DNA from: Deltaproteobacteria bacterium
Lineage (GTDB): Bacteria > Desulfobacterota > Desulfovibrionia > Desulfovibrionales > Desulfovibrionaceae
DNA: 7,751 nucleotides
Assembly (NCBI GenBank): GCA_031280335.1
Contig: JAITGZ010000122.1
Span: 1-7,751, forward strand
Direction of reading: 5' to 3'
Part shown: positions 1 to 7,575 of the stretch, in pieces
How the letters are laid out: every line of letters starts with the position of its first letter
Numbering within the stretch: position 1 is the first letter of the stretch
Notes under the pieces: generated by a model
Databases searched by the model: none
What the model saw: the letters and a program-made list of their open reading frames with translations, nothing else
What the model was told of the DNA's origin: nothing
Made by a program: the position numbers and the translations under genes

Positions 1-720
1 TACGGATCCGCGCGAAGTATTGAGTACGATGCTGTGCGTCTTTAGACGGGAGAGGCGTTCATAGTTCACCATATGAACGGTTTCGTCGGTCAAGGGCATA
101 TGGATGGAAAGGTGGTCTATGCGGCTGAAAAAATCGTCCAGGTCCGGCACGCGCTCTATCTCCAGCCCGGCAAAGAGCTCGGCGGGCAGATAGGGGTCAG
201 GGCCCATGACCTTCATGCCGAAGGCCCGGGCCCTGGCGGCCGTCATCTGGCCTATGCGCCCGCAGCCCAGGATGCCCAGCACCTGATCTTTCAACAGATG
301 GAGAGGGCGGGCCAGGTCCACGCCCCAGCGCCCGGCGCGCACCTGGGTGTTGAGGGCAAGCAGCTTGCGGTTGATGGCCAGGAACATGGCAAAGACATGA
401 TCCGCCACCTCGCCCTGCATGTAATCTGGCACATTGGCCGCCATGACACCGCGCTGAGCGCAGGCTTTCAGGTCAATGTTGTTGATGCCGACGGCCGAAC
501 GCACCACCAGCTTGCAACGGGGCATGCGGCGCAGCAGGTCTTCATCTATTGTGAGGTACTGGATAACCAGGGCGTCACAGTCGGGGATTTCTTTGTAAAT
601 ACGTTCATAGTCAATGGTCGGGATGAAGACCGCCTCTGCGTCCATGCGCACGGCCACTTCCATTTCTATGGAACAGTCCTCCCAATAGGGCTGCACGTTA
701 ACGATTTTATATTTGCTCAT
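1..720 (-). CDS. D-isomer-specific 2-hydroxyacid dehydrogenase, CtBP-like, NAD-dependent (3' end outside window)
   Basis: The first 240 residues of a cytosolic dehydrogenase that interconverts a 2-hydroxyacid and a 2-oxoacid with NAD(H). The frame is open from the start codon at 718-720 to the window edge. The N-terminal catalytic half holds the family pattern VVRSAVGINNID (residues 72-83) and NVPDY (96-100). The Rossmann domain holds GCGRIG (152-157), followed by Asp175 at the end of the second strand, which favours NAD over NADP. The window ends in NTSRGSV (234-240), which contains the catalytic Arg237. The catalytic Glu and His expected further on are off the edge, roughly 80-100 residues missing. 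The overall pattern fits the CtBP-type subgroup best. A GGAGAG ribosome site sits about 5 bases before the ATG. The gene starts 38 bp after dctM with no clear terminator, so it is probably the next operon gene. Substrate unknown: D-lactate, glycerate or sulfolactate type acids are possible. The family is well supported, the substrate is not. Confidence 0.9.
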   Translation of the reverse strand, partial: MSKYKIVNVQPYWEDCSIEMEVAVRMDAEAVFIPTIDYERIYKEIPDCDALVIQYLTIDEDLLRRMPRCKLVVRSAVGINNIDLKACAQRGVMAANVPDYMQGEVADHVFAMFLAINRKLLALNTQVRAGRWGVDLARPLHLLKDQVLGILGCGRIGQMTAARARAFGMKVMGPDPYLPAELFAGLEIERVPDLDDFFSRIDHLSIHMPLTDETVHMVNYERLSRLKTHSIVLNTSRGSV

Positions 721-758
721 GTTTTCTCTCCGGCGAAATGTTGTCAGCGGCCTTCGGC

Positions 759-2030
759 CTACAGGAATCTGGTCAAAAACAGGGAAAGTTGCGGAATGTA
801 AGTCAGGAGCAGTAAGAGAAGAATCAGACCCGTGAGCATGGGCAGCACTTTGATGACTATATCCTTGAAGATGACGTCTTTGCGCAGCCCGTTGGCTACG
901 AAAAGGTTGATGCCCAGGGGCGGCGTGAGCAAGCCTATGGCCAGATTGACCACCATGATCACGCCGAAATGTATGGGGTCTATCTTATATTGCAGGAGCA
1001 TGGGCAGTATGATGGGCCCCAGCAGTATGATGGCCGCGTTAAGCTCCATGAGGCAGCCCACCAGGAGCAGGGCCACATTGAGCAGCATGAGTATAACCAG
1101 GCGCGAATCCGTAACTTGGGCCATATAGGCGGCCACGGCGTGGGGGGCGCGTTCGGCCGTGGTTACCCAGCCCATGGCCGTGGCGCAGCCTATAATGAGC
1201 AGTACCATGGCCGAGGGTACGGCGGCTTGGTGCAGACATTGGAAAATGAGTTTGAGGTTCAGCTCTTTATAGATGAAAACTCCTATGAACAGGGTGTAAA
1301 GGCAGGCCACGGCTGCTGATTCGGTGGGGGTGAAGATGCCGCTGTAAATGCCGCCCAGGATAATCACGGGCATCAGTACACACCAGGATGCCTCGCGTAC
1401 GGCGGCCAGCCGTCCGGTACGGCGCAGGCCGGCGGCCTTATAGCCGTTGATGCGGCTGATGACGTAACAGATCAGGATGAGGATGAGGCCGGACAGAATG
1501 CCGGGGACAATGCCCGCAGCGAAGAGTTTGCCTATGGAGGCATTGGTGGAGACGCCGTAGGTGACAAAGGGAATGCTGGGGGGGATGAGTACGCCGATGA
1601 TCCCGGCCGCAGCCATGAGGGCTACGGAAAAGGCCTTGTCGTAGCCTGCCTCGATCATGGCCGGTACCATGATCGAGCCTATGGCCAGTACCGTGGCCGG
1701 GGCGGATCCGGATATGGCCGCGAAAAACATGCAGGCGATGACGGCGATAATGCCCAGGCCGCCGTGGGCGTGGCCCACAAAGGCTCCGGCCAGATCGATG
1801 AGGCGCCGGGAGATGCCGCCCTTTTCCATGAGGCTCCCGGCCAGCATGAAGAGAGGTATGGCCAGCAGGGTAAAGGAATCCACCCCGGTGAACATGCGCT
1901 GGCTGACCAGAAAGAGCGGGGCCTTGCCGGCGGCATATATGGCCACGCTTGTAGCCAGGGCTATACTGTAGGCAATGGGCACATTGAAGACAATGAGCAG
2001 GAGCAGGCAGGGCAGGAGAATTTCAGTCAT
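759..2030 (-). CDS. dctM: TRAP transporter large permease subunit, DctM family
   Basis: The 423-residue ion-coupled channel subunit of a tripartite TRAP transporter in the cytoplasmic membrane. It moves the substrate delivered by the periplasmic DctP protein, usually with sodium. The length is typical of stand-alone DctM. The protein is hydrophobic throughout, consistent with about 11-12 membrane segments in two related halves. The N-terminal half carries SGSAPATVLAIGS (107-119) and GVLIPPSIPFVTYG (146-159). The C-terminal half carries the matching LLTPPLGINLFV (367-378). These are hallmark re-entrant-loop motifs of the family. The ATG overlaps the dctQ stop in an 8-base ATGACTGA junction, and a GGGGAG ribosome site lies inside dctQ, so translational coupling is expected. 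The stop is TAG at 759-761. It is not fused to DctQ, unlike in some TRAP systems. Substrate specificity cannot be read from this subunit. Confidence 0.96.
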   Translation of the reverse strand: MTEILLPCLLLLIVFNVPIAYSIALATSVAIYAAGKAPLFLVSQRMFTGVDSFTLLAIPLFMLAGSLMEKGGISRRLIDLAGAFVGHAHGGLGIIAVIACMFFAAISGSAPATVLAIGSIMVPAMIEAGYDKAFSVALMAAAGIIGVLIPPSIPFVTYGVSTNASIGKLFAAGIVPGILSGLILILICYVISRINGYKAAGLRRTGRLAAVREASWCVLMPVIILGGIYSGIFTPTESAAVACLYTLFIGVFIYKELNLKLIFQCLHQAAVPSAMVLLIIGCATAMGWVTTAERAPHAVAAYMAQVTDSRLVILMLLNVALLLVGCLMELNAAIILLGPIILPMLLQYKIDPIHFGVIMVVNLAIGLLTPPLGINLFVANGLRKDVIFKDIVIKVLPMLTGLILLLLLLTYIPQLSLFLTRFL

Positions 2031-2550
2031 TGTGCTTCTCCCCGCCCATGCCTGAGGGCAGCAGGGCAGGCGTTTCTATGTCGCCTGTGGTCAGACGCAG
2101 GACGAAATGCAGGCACATCAGGGCCGAACCCAGAGGCACGGCCAGAAAAACCAGGCAGATGGGCAGGCGCAAGGCAGGGGTGATTTGGCCCGAGGCCATA
2201 AGGCGCAGAAAATAGCTGAAGCCTGTACAGGCTATGACGGCGCAAAGGACGCCGGAGATGGTGTAGGAGAGGATGGTCAGGGTCCGGTGGAATTTTGCCG
2301 GAACGAGGCGTACAAAGACATCCACCCCCACATGTGCGCCTTTGACCACGCCCAGGGCGGCCCCCAGAAAAATGCAATAGACGTTCAGGTAACGGGCCAG
2401 CTCATCAGAGACACCCATACCCCCGCGCCACACGAAGCGTTCAAATATGCCCCACAGGGCGGCCAGCATCACTCCGGCCATGAGCAGGGCGCAGACGGCC
2501 TTTTCCACTGCTATGAGCCTTTCGTGGAAACGAGACAGCAGTTTACGCAT
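2023..2550 (-). CDS. dctQ: TRAP transporter small permease subunit, DctQ family
   Basis: The 175-residue small membrane subunit of the TRAP transporter, which pairs with DctM in the cytoplasmic membrane. Four hydrophobic segments are visible, at about residues 17-37, 51-71, 90-112 and 130-152. The conserved DctQ signature SDELARYLNVYCIFLGAALG (48-67), followed by KGAHVGVDVF (70-79), spans the second segment. I chose the start at 2550 because GGAGGAG sits 5 bases upstream and the protein then begins with the usual short basic stretch MRKLLSRFHERL. An in-frame ATG at 2598 would add 16 polar residues, and the short GGGAG before it lies inside a hairpin arm, so it is less likely. The stop overlaps the dctM start by 8 bases. 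A 296-bp non-coding spacer separates this gene from dctP, unusually long for adjacent TRAP genes. Confidence 0.94.
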   Translation of the reverse strand: MRKLLSRFHERLIAVEKAVCALLMAGVMLAALWGIFERFVWRGGMGVSDELARYLNVYCIFLGAALGVVKGAHVGVDVFVRLVPAKFHRTLTILSYTISGVLCAVIACTGFSYFLRLMASGQITPALRLPICLVFLAVPLGSALMCLHFVLRLTTGDIETPALLPSGMGGEKHND

Positions 2551-2602
2551 GAGTTCTCCTCCGGGCTGCGCCTGCCTGACCGTCGGCACCTCCGGCATCC
2601 GC

Positions 2603-2624
2603 TCCCGTCCGCGTGCGGACGGGA
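2603..2624 (-). promoter_or_regulatory. Leader hairpin upstream of dctQ
   Basis: A perfect 10-bp inverted repeat (arms 2603-2612 and 2615-2624, TCCCGTCCGC and its complement) separated by two bases. In RNA it would form about 9 pairs with a four-base loop. No T-run follows in the direction of transcription, so it is not an ordinary terminator. It lies in the presumed 5' leader of dctQ, 53 bases before the start codon, and its 3' arm holds the weak GGGAG that would serve the alternative upstream ATG. A role in mRNA stability or translation control is an inference. It could also be a DNA-level operator. Confidence 0.4.
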
Positions 2625-2673
2625 CGAGGAGCGTGACACGGGGGGCGAGGCGTCAGAGCATTTCAACTTTGAG

Positions 2674-2702
2674 ATTACACATTATTGGAGCTGTCGCCTC
2701 AA
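2674..2702 (-). promoter_or_regulatory. Candidate sigma70-type promoter for dctQ-dctM
   Basis: On the minus strand, TTGAGG (2697-2702; 4 of 6 to the -35 consensus) and TGTAAT (2674-2679; 5 of 6 to the -10 consensus) are separated by exactly 17 bases. The pair begins 7 bases after the hairpin at 2710-2732, which would suit a terminator followed by a fresh start for dctQM and the dehydrogenase. The leader to dctQ would be about 115 bases. The match is moderate and the pattern could arise by chance. Confidence 0.35.
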
Positions 2703-2709
2703 AACCCAT

Positions 2710-2732
2710 CCGGGGGGAATGGTTCCCCCCGG
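2710..2732 (-). terminator. Terminator-like hairpin between dctP and dctQ
   Basis: A perfect 10-bp stem (arms 2710-2719 and 2723-2732; CCGGGGGGAA on the minus strand) with a three-base loop, 115 bases past the dctP stop. On the minus strand a short TTTT follows four to eight bases after the stem (ATGGGTTTTG), a weak U-tract. It may be a partial terminator or a stabilising 3' hairpin that gives more binding protein than permease, as in several binding-protein transporter operons. The structure is certain, the termination is inferred. Confidence 0.5.
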
Positions 2733-2846
2733 CCCTCCTGACCGGTTAACTGAAACAGCCTTGTTTGCCCTCATTGTCGAGGCGTTAAAATAGTATCAAC
2801 GCGACCTGGAGGGTGTGTTATGCTCGTCGTCCGCGTTCGCTCTCTT

Positions 2847-3863
2847 TTACCGGCGTCCGGCCTCAGCTTCGGTTACGGCCTGCAGGAAGGCATCCACGGT
2901 CTTGGGGTCCACCTGCTTTTTTACTATGGCTATAACGGCCGGCTGGGTCTTGGCGCGAAATTGGCTGAACTGTTCCTGGGTCAGGCTGTTTACCTTGAGC
3001 CCGGCCTGGGTCATGCGTTTTATGCCGGATTCGGTCTGTTCCCGGTTCATGCGGCGCTCTTCCCCGGCCATGAGGACCGCGCCTTCATCCACGATCTTTC
3101 TGTGTACGGGACTGAGGCTGTTATAGAAGGCGTCATTCATGATATAAAGGTAAGGGCCGAAGGTGTGGCGGTCGATGACCATGTGTTTTTGCACTTCATA
3201 GAAGCGAGCGGATTCAGTGAGGGAAGCCGCGTTTTCCTGCCCGTCGGCCACGCCTTGGGAGAGGGCCGTATAAATCTCGGAAAAAGGCAGGGGCGTGGGT
3301 ATGGCACCAAGTTCACGCACCAGCTGCATATAGGCCGGGTTTTCCATGACCCGTATCTTCATGCCCTTCATGTCGTCTGGAGTCTGGACCAGCTTGTTGG
3401 TGGTGAAGTTGCGAAAGCCGTTTTCTCCATAGGCCAACAGGCGTATGCCCGTGGTTTTGAGCAATTTGTCCGCCAGGCTCTTGCCTATGGGGCCGTCCAT
3501 GATCTCATAGGCCACTTCCTCGCTGGAAAAGAGAAAGGGCACGTCAAAGACCATAATATCCGGGAAAATGGCCGGGAAGGGACCGCCGCTCAGGGCGGCC
3601 ATTTCAATGGACCCCATCTGTACACCTTCCAGTTGTTCGCGCTCCGCCCCCAATTGACTGGCGGGGAAGGTATCGACCTTAATGGCACCGCCGCTTTTTT
3701 CCTCCACATACTTTTTAAAAATAAGACAGCCGTCCTCCAGGCGGTCATTGGCGGCTGGCGATGAATGGGCCAGCTTGATCACCGTCGCCGCCATGCCTGC
3801 AGCGGACGGGGCAAGAATAATAACCGCGATCAAAACCAGGGTGCTGAACAATTTGCTTTTCAT
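2847..3863 (-). CDS. dctP: TRAP transporter periplasmic solute-binding protein, DctP family
   Basis: The 338-residue periplasmic receptor that captures the substrate and hands it to DctQM. A Sec signal peptide is clear: MKSK, a hydrophobic core at about residues 5-20, then AAGMAA with likely cleavage near residue 25-26, so the mature protein starts around TVIKLAHSSP. Family motifs follow: GFRNFT (149-154), MKIRVMENP (168-176) with Arg171 as the expected carboxylate-pairing residue, LGAIPTPLPFSEIYTAL (185-201) and GVADGQEN (204-211). After DGQEN the usual Pro is replaced by Ala. The start at 3863 is chosen because GAGGAG lies 8 bases upstream and the signal peptide begins there. A longer in-frame start at 3950 would add 29 residues before the signal and overlap the PFOR stop. 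The gene begins 83 bp after PFOR and is probably cotranscribed with it. A carboxylate (or sulfonate-carboxylate) ligand is likely; its identity is unknown. Confidence 0.95.
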   Translation of the reverse strand: MKSKLFSTLVLIAVIILAPSAAGMAATVIKLAHSSPAANDRLEDGCLIFKKYVEEKSGGAIKVDTFPASQLGAEREQLEGVQMGSIEMAALSGGPFPAIFPDIMVFDVPFLFSSEEVAYEIMDGPIGKSLADKLLKTTGIRLLAYGENGFRNFTTNKLVQTPDDMKGMKIRVMENPAYMQLVRELGAIPTPLPFSEIYTALSQGVADGQENAASLTESARFYEVQKHMVIDRHTFGPYLYIMNDAFYNSLSPVHRKIVDEGAVLMAGEERRMNREQTESGIKRMTQAGLKVNSLTQEQFSQFRAKTQPAVIAIVKKQVDPKTVDAFLQAVTEAEAGRR

Positions 3864-3946
3864 CTTCCGTTCTCCTCGTTGGGTGTTAAAAATCACCGCC
3901 TTTACATGTGCGCCGGAAGCAGCCGTTGGAGGGCCTGACGCCGGTC

Positions 3947-6900
3947 TCAAGAACCGTCGGCCAGCCGCCGGTACATGTCCCGGCGCTCTCTGGCGCTCTC
4001 CTCAGCGTGGCGCAGCAGGGCCTCTGCCTTGTCCGGAAACTGGACCAGCAGGGCGGAGTAGCGTGTCTCCTTAAGCAGATGTTCGCGAAAATTGCCGCTT
4101 GGCGTCTTGGAGTCCAGAGTGAAGGGGTTTTCGCCGTTTTTTTTCAGCAGCGGGTTATAGCGATACAGGGACCAGTAGCCGGAGGCCACGGCTGCCCTGG
4201 CCTGATCCGGCCCGTGGGACAAACCGCCTTTGATACCGTGATTGATGCAGGGCGAGTAAGCGATGATCAGCGAAGGACCGGGATAGGCCTCGGCTTCCAG
4301 AATGGCCTTTAGCGTTTGGGCCTTGTCTGCGCCCATGGATATCTGGGCTACATAGACCGTACCGTAAGCAATGGCCATAAGCCCTAGGTCCTTTTTGGGG
4401 GTGGGCTTGCCGCCGGCGGAAAACTGGGCTATGGCCCCGGCCGGGGTGGCCTTGGATGATTGCCCGCCGGTATTGGAATAAACCTCCGTATCAAAGACCA
4501 GGGCGTTGACGTCCCGGCCGTGGGCCAGAACGTGGTCCAGGCCGCCGTAGCCTATGTCATAGGCCCATCCGTCGCCGCCGAAAATCCAGTGGGAGCGTTT
4601 TACAAAGTAATCCCGCCGGGAGTGGAGGGCGTTGAGCAGGGCATTATCGCCTTTATGGGCGTCCAGGGCCTTTTCCAGAGCCTCGGCGCGAAGGCGCGTG
4701 CCCTGGCCGTCTGCGCGCCCTTCCAGCCATTGGGCCAAGGCCAGACGCAGTTCTTCGGGCAGGCGTTTCTCCCGTATGGCCTTCCCGGCCAGCTCAGCCA
4801 GCGAGGAGCGCACCTGTTCCACCCCAAGGGCCATGCCAAAGCCGTATTCCGCGCAATCCTCAAATAAGGAGAAGCCCCAGGCCGGGCCGCGCCCGGCGGC
4901 ATTTTTGGCATAAGATACGGAAGGCGCGCCAGCGGCCCAGACCGTGGAGCAGCCAGCGGCATTGGAGAGCATCATGCGCTCGCCGAAAAGCTGGGTAATG
5001 AGTTTGGCATAAGGGGTCTCGCCGCAGCCCGCGCAGGCACCGGAAAATTCTTGCAAAGGCTGGAGGAACTGGCTGTTTTTAACAGTCATCTTGGCGTTCG
5101 GCGGCAGGGGTTTATAGCTGATGCGGGCAGCGGCGTAATTCCACATGTCTTCGCATTGCGGGCGCTGTTCGTCCAGGCGCCGCAGACGCAGGGCTTTGCC
5201 CTTGGCCGGGCAGGTCAGTGCGCACAGGCCGCAGCCGGTGCAATCCAGGGAAGATACGGCCAGGTGGTAATATAGGCCGTCTTGTCCTGCTGCCGGCAAC
5301 CTGCGCAGGCCGGCGGGGGCATCAAGCAGCTCTTCCTCGGAAGCCAGCAGGGGGCGCAGCGCGGCATGGGGGCAGACAAAAGAACACTGGTTGCACTGTA
5401 TGCAGCCTTCGGCCTCCCACACGGCCACGTCCACTGCTACGCCCCGTTTTTCGTAAGCGCTGATGCCCACGGGCCAGCGTCCGTCTTCCCATCCTTTGAA
5501 GGAGCTTACCGGAAGTTTGTCGCCTTCCTGTCGCAGCATTGGTACGACTACTTTTTCATAGAAGTCGGGGCGTTCCACCGGGATATTCATGATGGCGTCA
5601 GGGGCATTTTTCCAGGATGCCGGAACCTTGATTTTGACCAGGCCGGAGATGCCACGGTCAATGGCCGCGAAGTTTTTTTGTAGCACTTCCCGGCCCTGCT
5701 TGGCATAGGATTCCTGCACAGCCTCCTTGAGGCATTGCACGGCCAGATCCAGCGGTATTACACCGGTGAGCTTGAAGAAGGCGGACTGCATGATCATGTT
5801 GATGCGCCCGGCTATGCCCAGTTCTTCGGCTATGGAAATGGCGTCCAGGGTGTAGAAACTCACATCGTTTGCGGCAATGAAACGCTTCATGGCTGCTGGG
5901 AGTTGTTTTTCCAGTTCTTCGGCATTCCAGAGACAGTTGAGCAGAAATATCCCGCCTTTTTTCAGTCCGGCGGTTAAATCATAGAGATGCACATAGGCCT
6001 GGTTGTGGCAGGCTATGAAATCAGCCTCATGCACCAGATAGGAGGAGCGTATGGGTTTTTGGCCGAAGCGCAGATGGGAGATGGTCACGCCGCCGGATTT
6101 TTTGGCGTCATAGGCAAAATAGGCCTGGGCATAGAGCTTGGTATGCTCATTGATGATTTTCACGGCGCTTTTGTTGGCCCCGACTGTACCGTCCGAGCCG
6201 AAGCCCCAGAATTTGCAGGCCGTCTGCCCGGAGTAATCCGGCGGCGCGGGGTTTGGCGGTTCGGGCAGGGAAAGGCCGCTCACGTCGTCCACAATGCCCA
6301 AGGTAAAATGTTCACGCGGATTTTCCGCATCAAGGTTCATAAAGACCGCCTGGGCCTGGGCCGGGGTGAAGTCCTTGGATGCCAGGCCGTAGCGTCCGCC
6401 TGTTACCAGGGGAGCGTCTTGGCGGCCATAGAGGGCGCTGCGCACATCCAGCAGCAGGGGGTCTTCGCCGCCCGGTTCCTTGGTGCGGTCCAGCACCGCG
6501 ATGCGCCGCGCCGAAGGCGGCAGGGCCTTGAGAAATGCCTCGCGCACAAAGGGCCGGTACAGTCGCGTATTGATGAGCCCCGTCTTTTCTCCGCGTGCGT
6601 TCAGGGCGTCCACCGCTTCCTCGATAACGCAGCAGGAAGAACCCATGGAAACTATGACCCTGTCGGCATCCGCAGCGCCATAGTATTCAAATAAAGAGTA
6701 ACGTGCGCCGGTAAGGGCGTTTATCTCCCGCATAGCCTCTTCCACTATGCCGGGCAGGGCCGCGTAAAAAGGGTTCACCGCCTCGCGCAGCTGGAAAAAG
6801 ACGTCGGGATTATGGGTCATGCCGCTCAGATTGGGGTGATCCGGGTTCAGAGCGCGGCGGCGGAAGGCGTCCACTGCCTCTTTATCCAGTAGTTTTTCCA

Positions 6901-7474
6901 GTTCCGCGTACTCCAGGACATTTATTTTCTGCGTTTCGTGCGAGGTGCGGAATCCGTCAAAAAAATGCAGGAAGGGCAGACGGGACTTGACGGCCGCCAG
7001 ATGCGCCACCGCCCCCAGATACATGCAGTCCTGCACGCAGGCGGAGGCCAGGAGGGCGAATCCCGTCTGTCGTGCGGCCATTACGTCCTGGTGATCGCCG
7101 AAAATGCTCAGGCTGTTGGAGGCCAAAGAACGCGCCGAAACATGGAAGACAGCGGGCAGGAGCTCCCCGGCTATCTTGTACATATTGGGGATCATGAGCA
7201 AGAGACCCTGAGAGGCGGTGTAGGTGGTACTCAGTGCCCCACCTTGCAGGGCACCGTGCAGGGCACCGGCGGCACCGCCTTCCGACTGCATTTCCACCAC
7301 ATTTACGGGACGCCCGAAGAAATTTTTTTTGCCGTTGGCCGCCCATTCGTCCACAAGTTCAGCCATGGGCGAAGACGGGGTAATGGGAAAAATGGCCGCC
7401 ACCTCTGTAAAAGGGTAGGAGATGTAGGCCGCTGCCGTGTTGCCGTCCATGGTTGCCGTTGCGTGTTTGCTCAT
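3947..7474 (-). CDS. por: Pyruvate:ferredoxin (flavodoxin) oxidoreductase, single-chain
   Basis: A 1175-residue cytosolic enzyme that oxidises pyruvate with CoA to acetyl-CoA and CO2 and reduces ferredoxin or flavodoxin, using thiamine diphosphate and three 4Fe-4S clusters. Domains run in the D. africanus PFOR order. The N-terminal pyrimidine-binding domain has PITPSS (30-35, Thr32), EMQSEGGAAGA (61-71, Glu65) and HVSARSLA (111-118, Arg115). Domain III carries FWGFGSDGTVGANKS (422-436). The ferredoxin domain has CIQCNQCSFVCP (691-702) and CTGCGLCALTCP (745-756). The proximal-cluster cysteines are 814, 817, 842 and 1076. The diphosphate site has GDGWAYDIGYGGLDHVL (967-983) and NTGGQSS (1001-1007). 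The C-terminal extension (domain VII) of D. africanus PFOR is absent. The start at 7474 has AAGGA 7 bases upstream; a longer frame from 7558 would begin inside the regulatory repeat. It leads the locus, downstream of a good promoter. nifJ-type PFOR is the same family, but no nif context is visible. Confidence 0.97.
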   Translation of the reverse strand: MSKHATATMDGNTAAAYISYPFTEVAAIFPITPSSPMAELVDEWAANGKKNFFGRPVNVVEMQSEGGAAGALHGALQGGALSTTYTASQGLLLMIPNMYKIAGELLPAVFHVSARSLASNSLSIFGDHQDVMAARQTGFALLASACVQDCMYLGAVAHLAAVKSRLPFLHFFDGFRTSHETQKINVLEYAELEKLLDKEAVDAFRRRALNPDHPNLSGMTHNPDVFFQLREAVNPFYAALPGIVEEAMREINALTGARYSLFEYYGAADADRVIVSMGSSCCVIEEAVDALNARGEKTGLINTRLYRPFVREAFLKALPPSARRIAVLDRTKEPGGEDPLLLDVRSALYGRQDAPLVTGGRYGLASKDFTPAQAQAVFMNLDAENPREHFTLGIVDDVSGLSLPEPPNPAPPDYSGQTACKFWGFGSDGTVGANKSAVKIINEHTKLYAQAYFAYDAKKSGGVTISHLRFGQKPIRSSYLVHEADFIACHNQAYVHLYDLTAGLKKGGIFLLNCLWNAEELEKQLPAAMKRFIAANDVSFYTLDAISIAEELGIAGRINMIMQSAFFKLTGVIPLDLAVQCLKEAVQESYAKQGREVLQKNFAAIDRGISGLVKIKVPASWKNAPDAIMNIPVERPDFYEKVVVPMLRQEGDKLPVSSFKGWEDGRWPVGISAYEKRGVAVDVAVWEAEGCIQCNQCSFVCPHAALRPLLASEEELLDAPAGLRRLPAAGQDGLYYHLAVSSLDCTGCGLCALTCPAKGKALRLRRLDEQRPQCEDMWNYAAARISYKPLPPNAKMTVKNSQFLQPLQEFSGACAGCGETPYAKLITQLFGERMMLSNAAGCSTVWAAGAPSVSYAKNAAGRGPAWGFSLFEDCAEYGFGMALGVEQVRSSLAELAGKAIREKRLPEELRLALAQWLEGRADGQGTRLRAEALEKALDAHKGDNALLNALHSRRDYFVKRSHWIFGGDGWAYDIGYGGLDHVLAHGRDVNALVFDTEVYSNTGGQSSKATPAGAIAQFSAGGKPTPKKDLGLMAIAYGTVYVAQISMGADKAQTLKAILEAEAYPGPSLIIAYSPCINHGIKGGLSHGPDQARAAVASGYWSLYRYNPLLKKNGENPFTLDSKTPSGNFREHLLKETRYSALLVQFPDKAEALLRHAEESARERRDMYRRLADGS

Positions 7475-7536
7475 GGATATTCCTTTGATTAAGTCTGGCC
7501 AGCGCTTGACGCCGGGTTGGCCGTATGTGGGTAGAT

Positions 7537-7563
7537 CAATTATGCCGCTATACGGCACAATTG
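7537..7563 (-). promoter_or_regulatory. Palindromic operator or 5'-UTR hairpin before PFOR
   Basis: An 11-bp inverted repeat (arms 7537-7547 and 7553-7563) around a five-base centre. On the minus strand CAATTGTGCCG pairs with CGGCATAATTG, with one mismatch that would be a G-U pair in RNA. It starts about 6 bases after the expected transcription start, a position suited to a repressor operator or an early leader hairpin. The half-site has a TTGTG start like some CRP/FNR-family sites, but the spacing does not fit a CRP, FNR or Rex site, so I do not assign a regulator. Confidence 0.5.
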
Positions 7564-7575
7564 TTTCTTTTTTAG

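Noticed and set aside
749..759. GGCC-TTC-GGCC mini-hairpin between dctM and the dehydrogenase gene
   Set aside because: The stem is only four pairs, overlaps the dctM stop codon and has no T-run, so it is too weak to call a terminator.
2820..3764. A 314-codon plus-strand open frame opposite dctP
   Set aside because: It is antisense to a gene with clear signal peptide and DctP motifs. Its translation is rich in Gly, His and Ala with no recognisable domain, as expected from the complement of a GC-rich coding sequence.
3864..3946. Possible promoter in the 83-bp gap between PFOR and dctP
   Set aside because: A TGTAAA box is present, but the hexamer 17 bases upstream (CCAACG) is a poor -35 match, and no sigma54-type TGGCAC/TTGC pair is visible.
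5987..6694. A 235-codon plus-strand open frame opposite PFOR, with other frames like it over the dctM, dctQ and dehydrogenase genes
   Set aside because: All lie inside well-supported minus-strand genes, lack convincing ribosome sites and show no protein family motifs.
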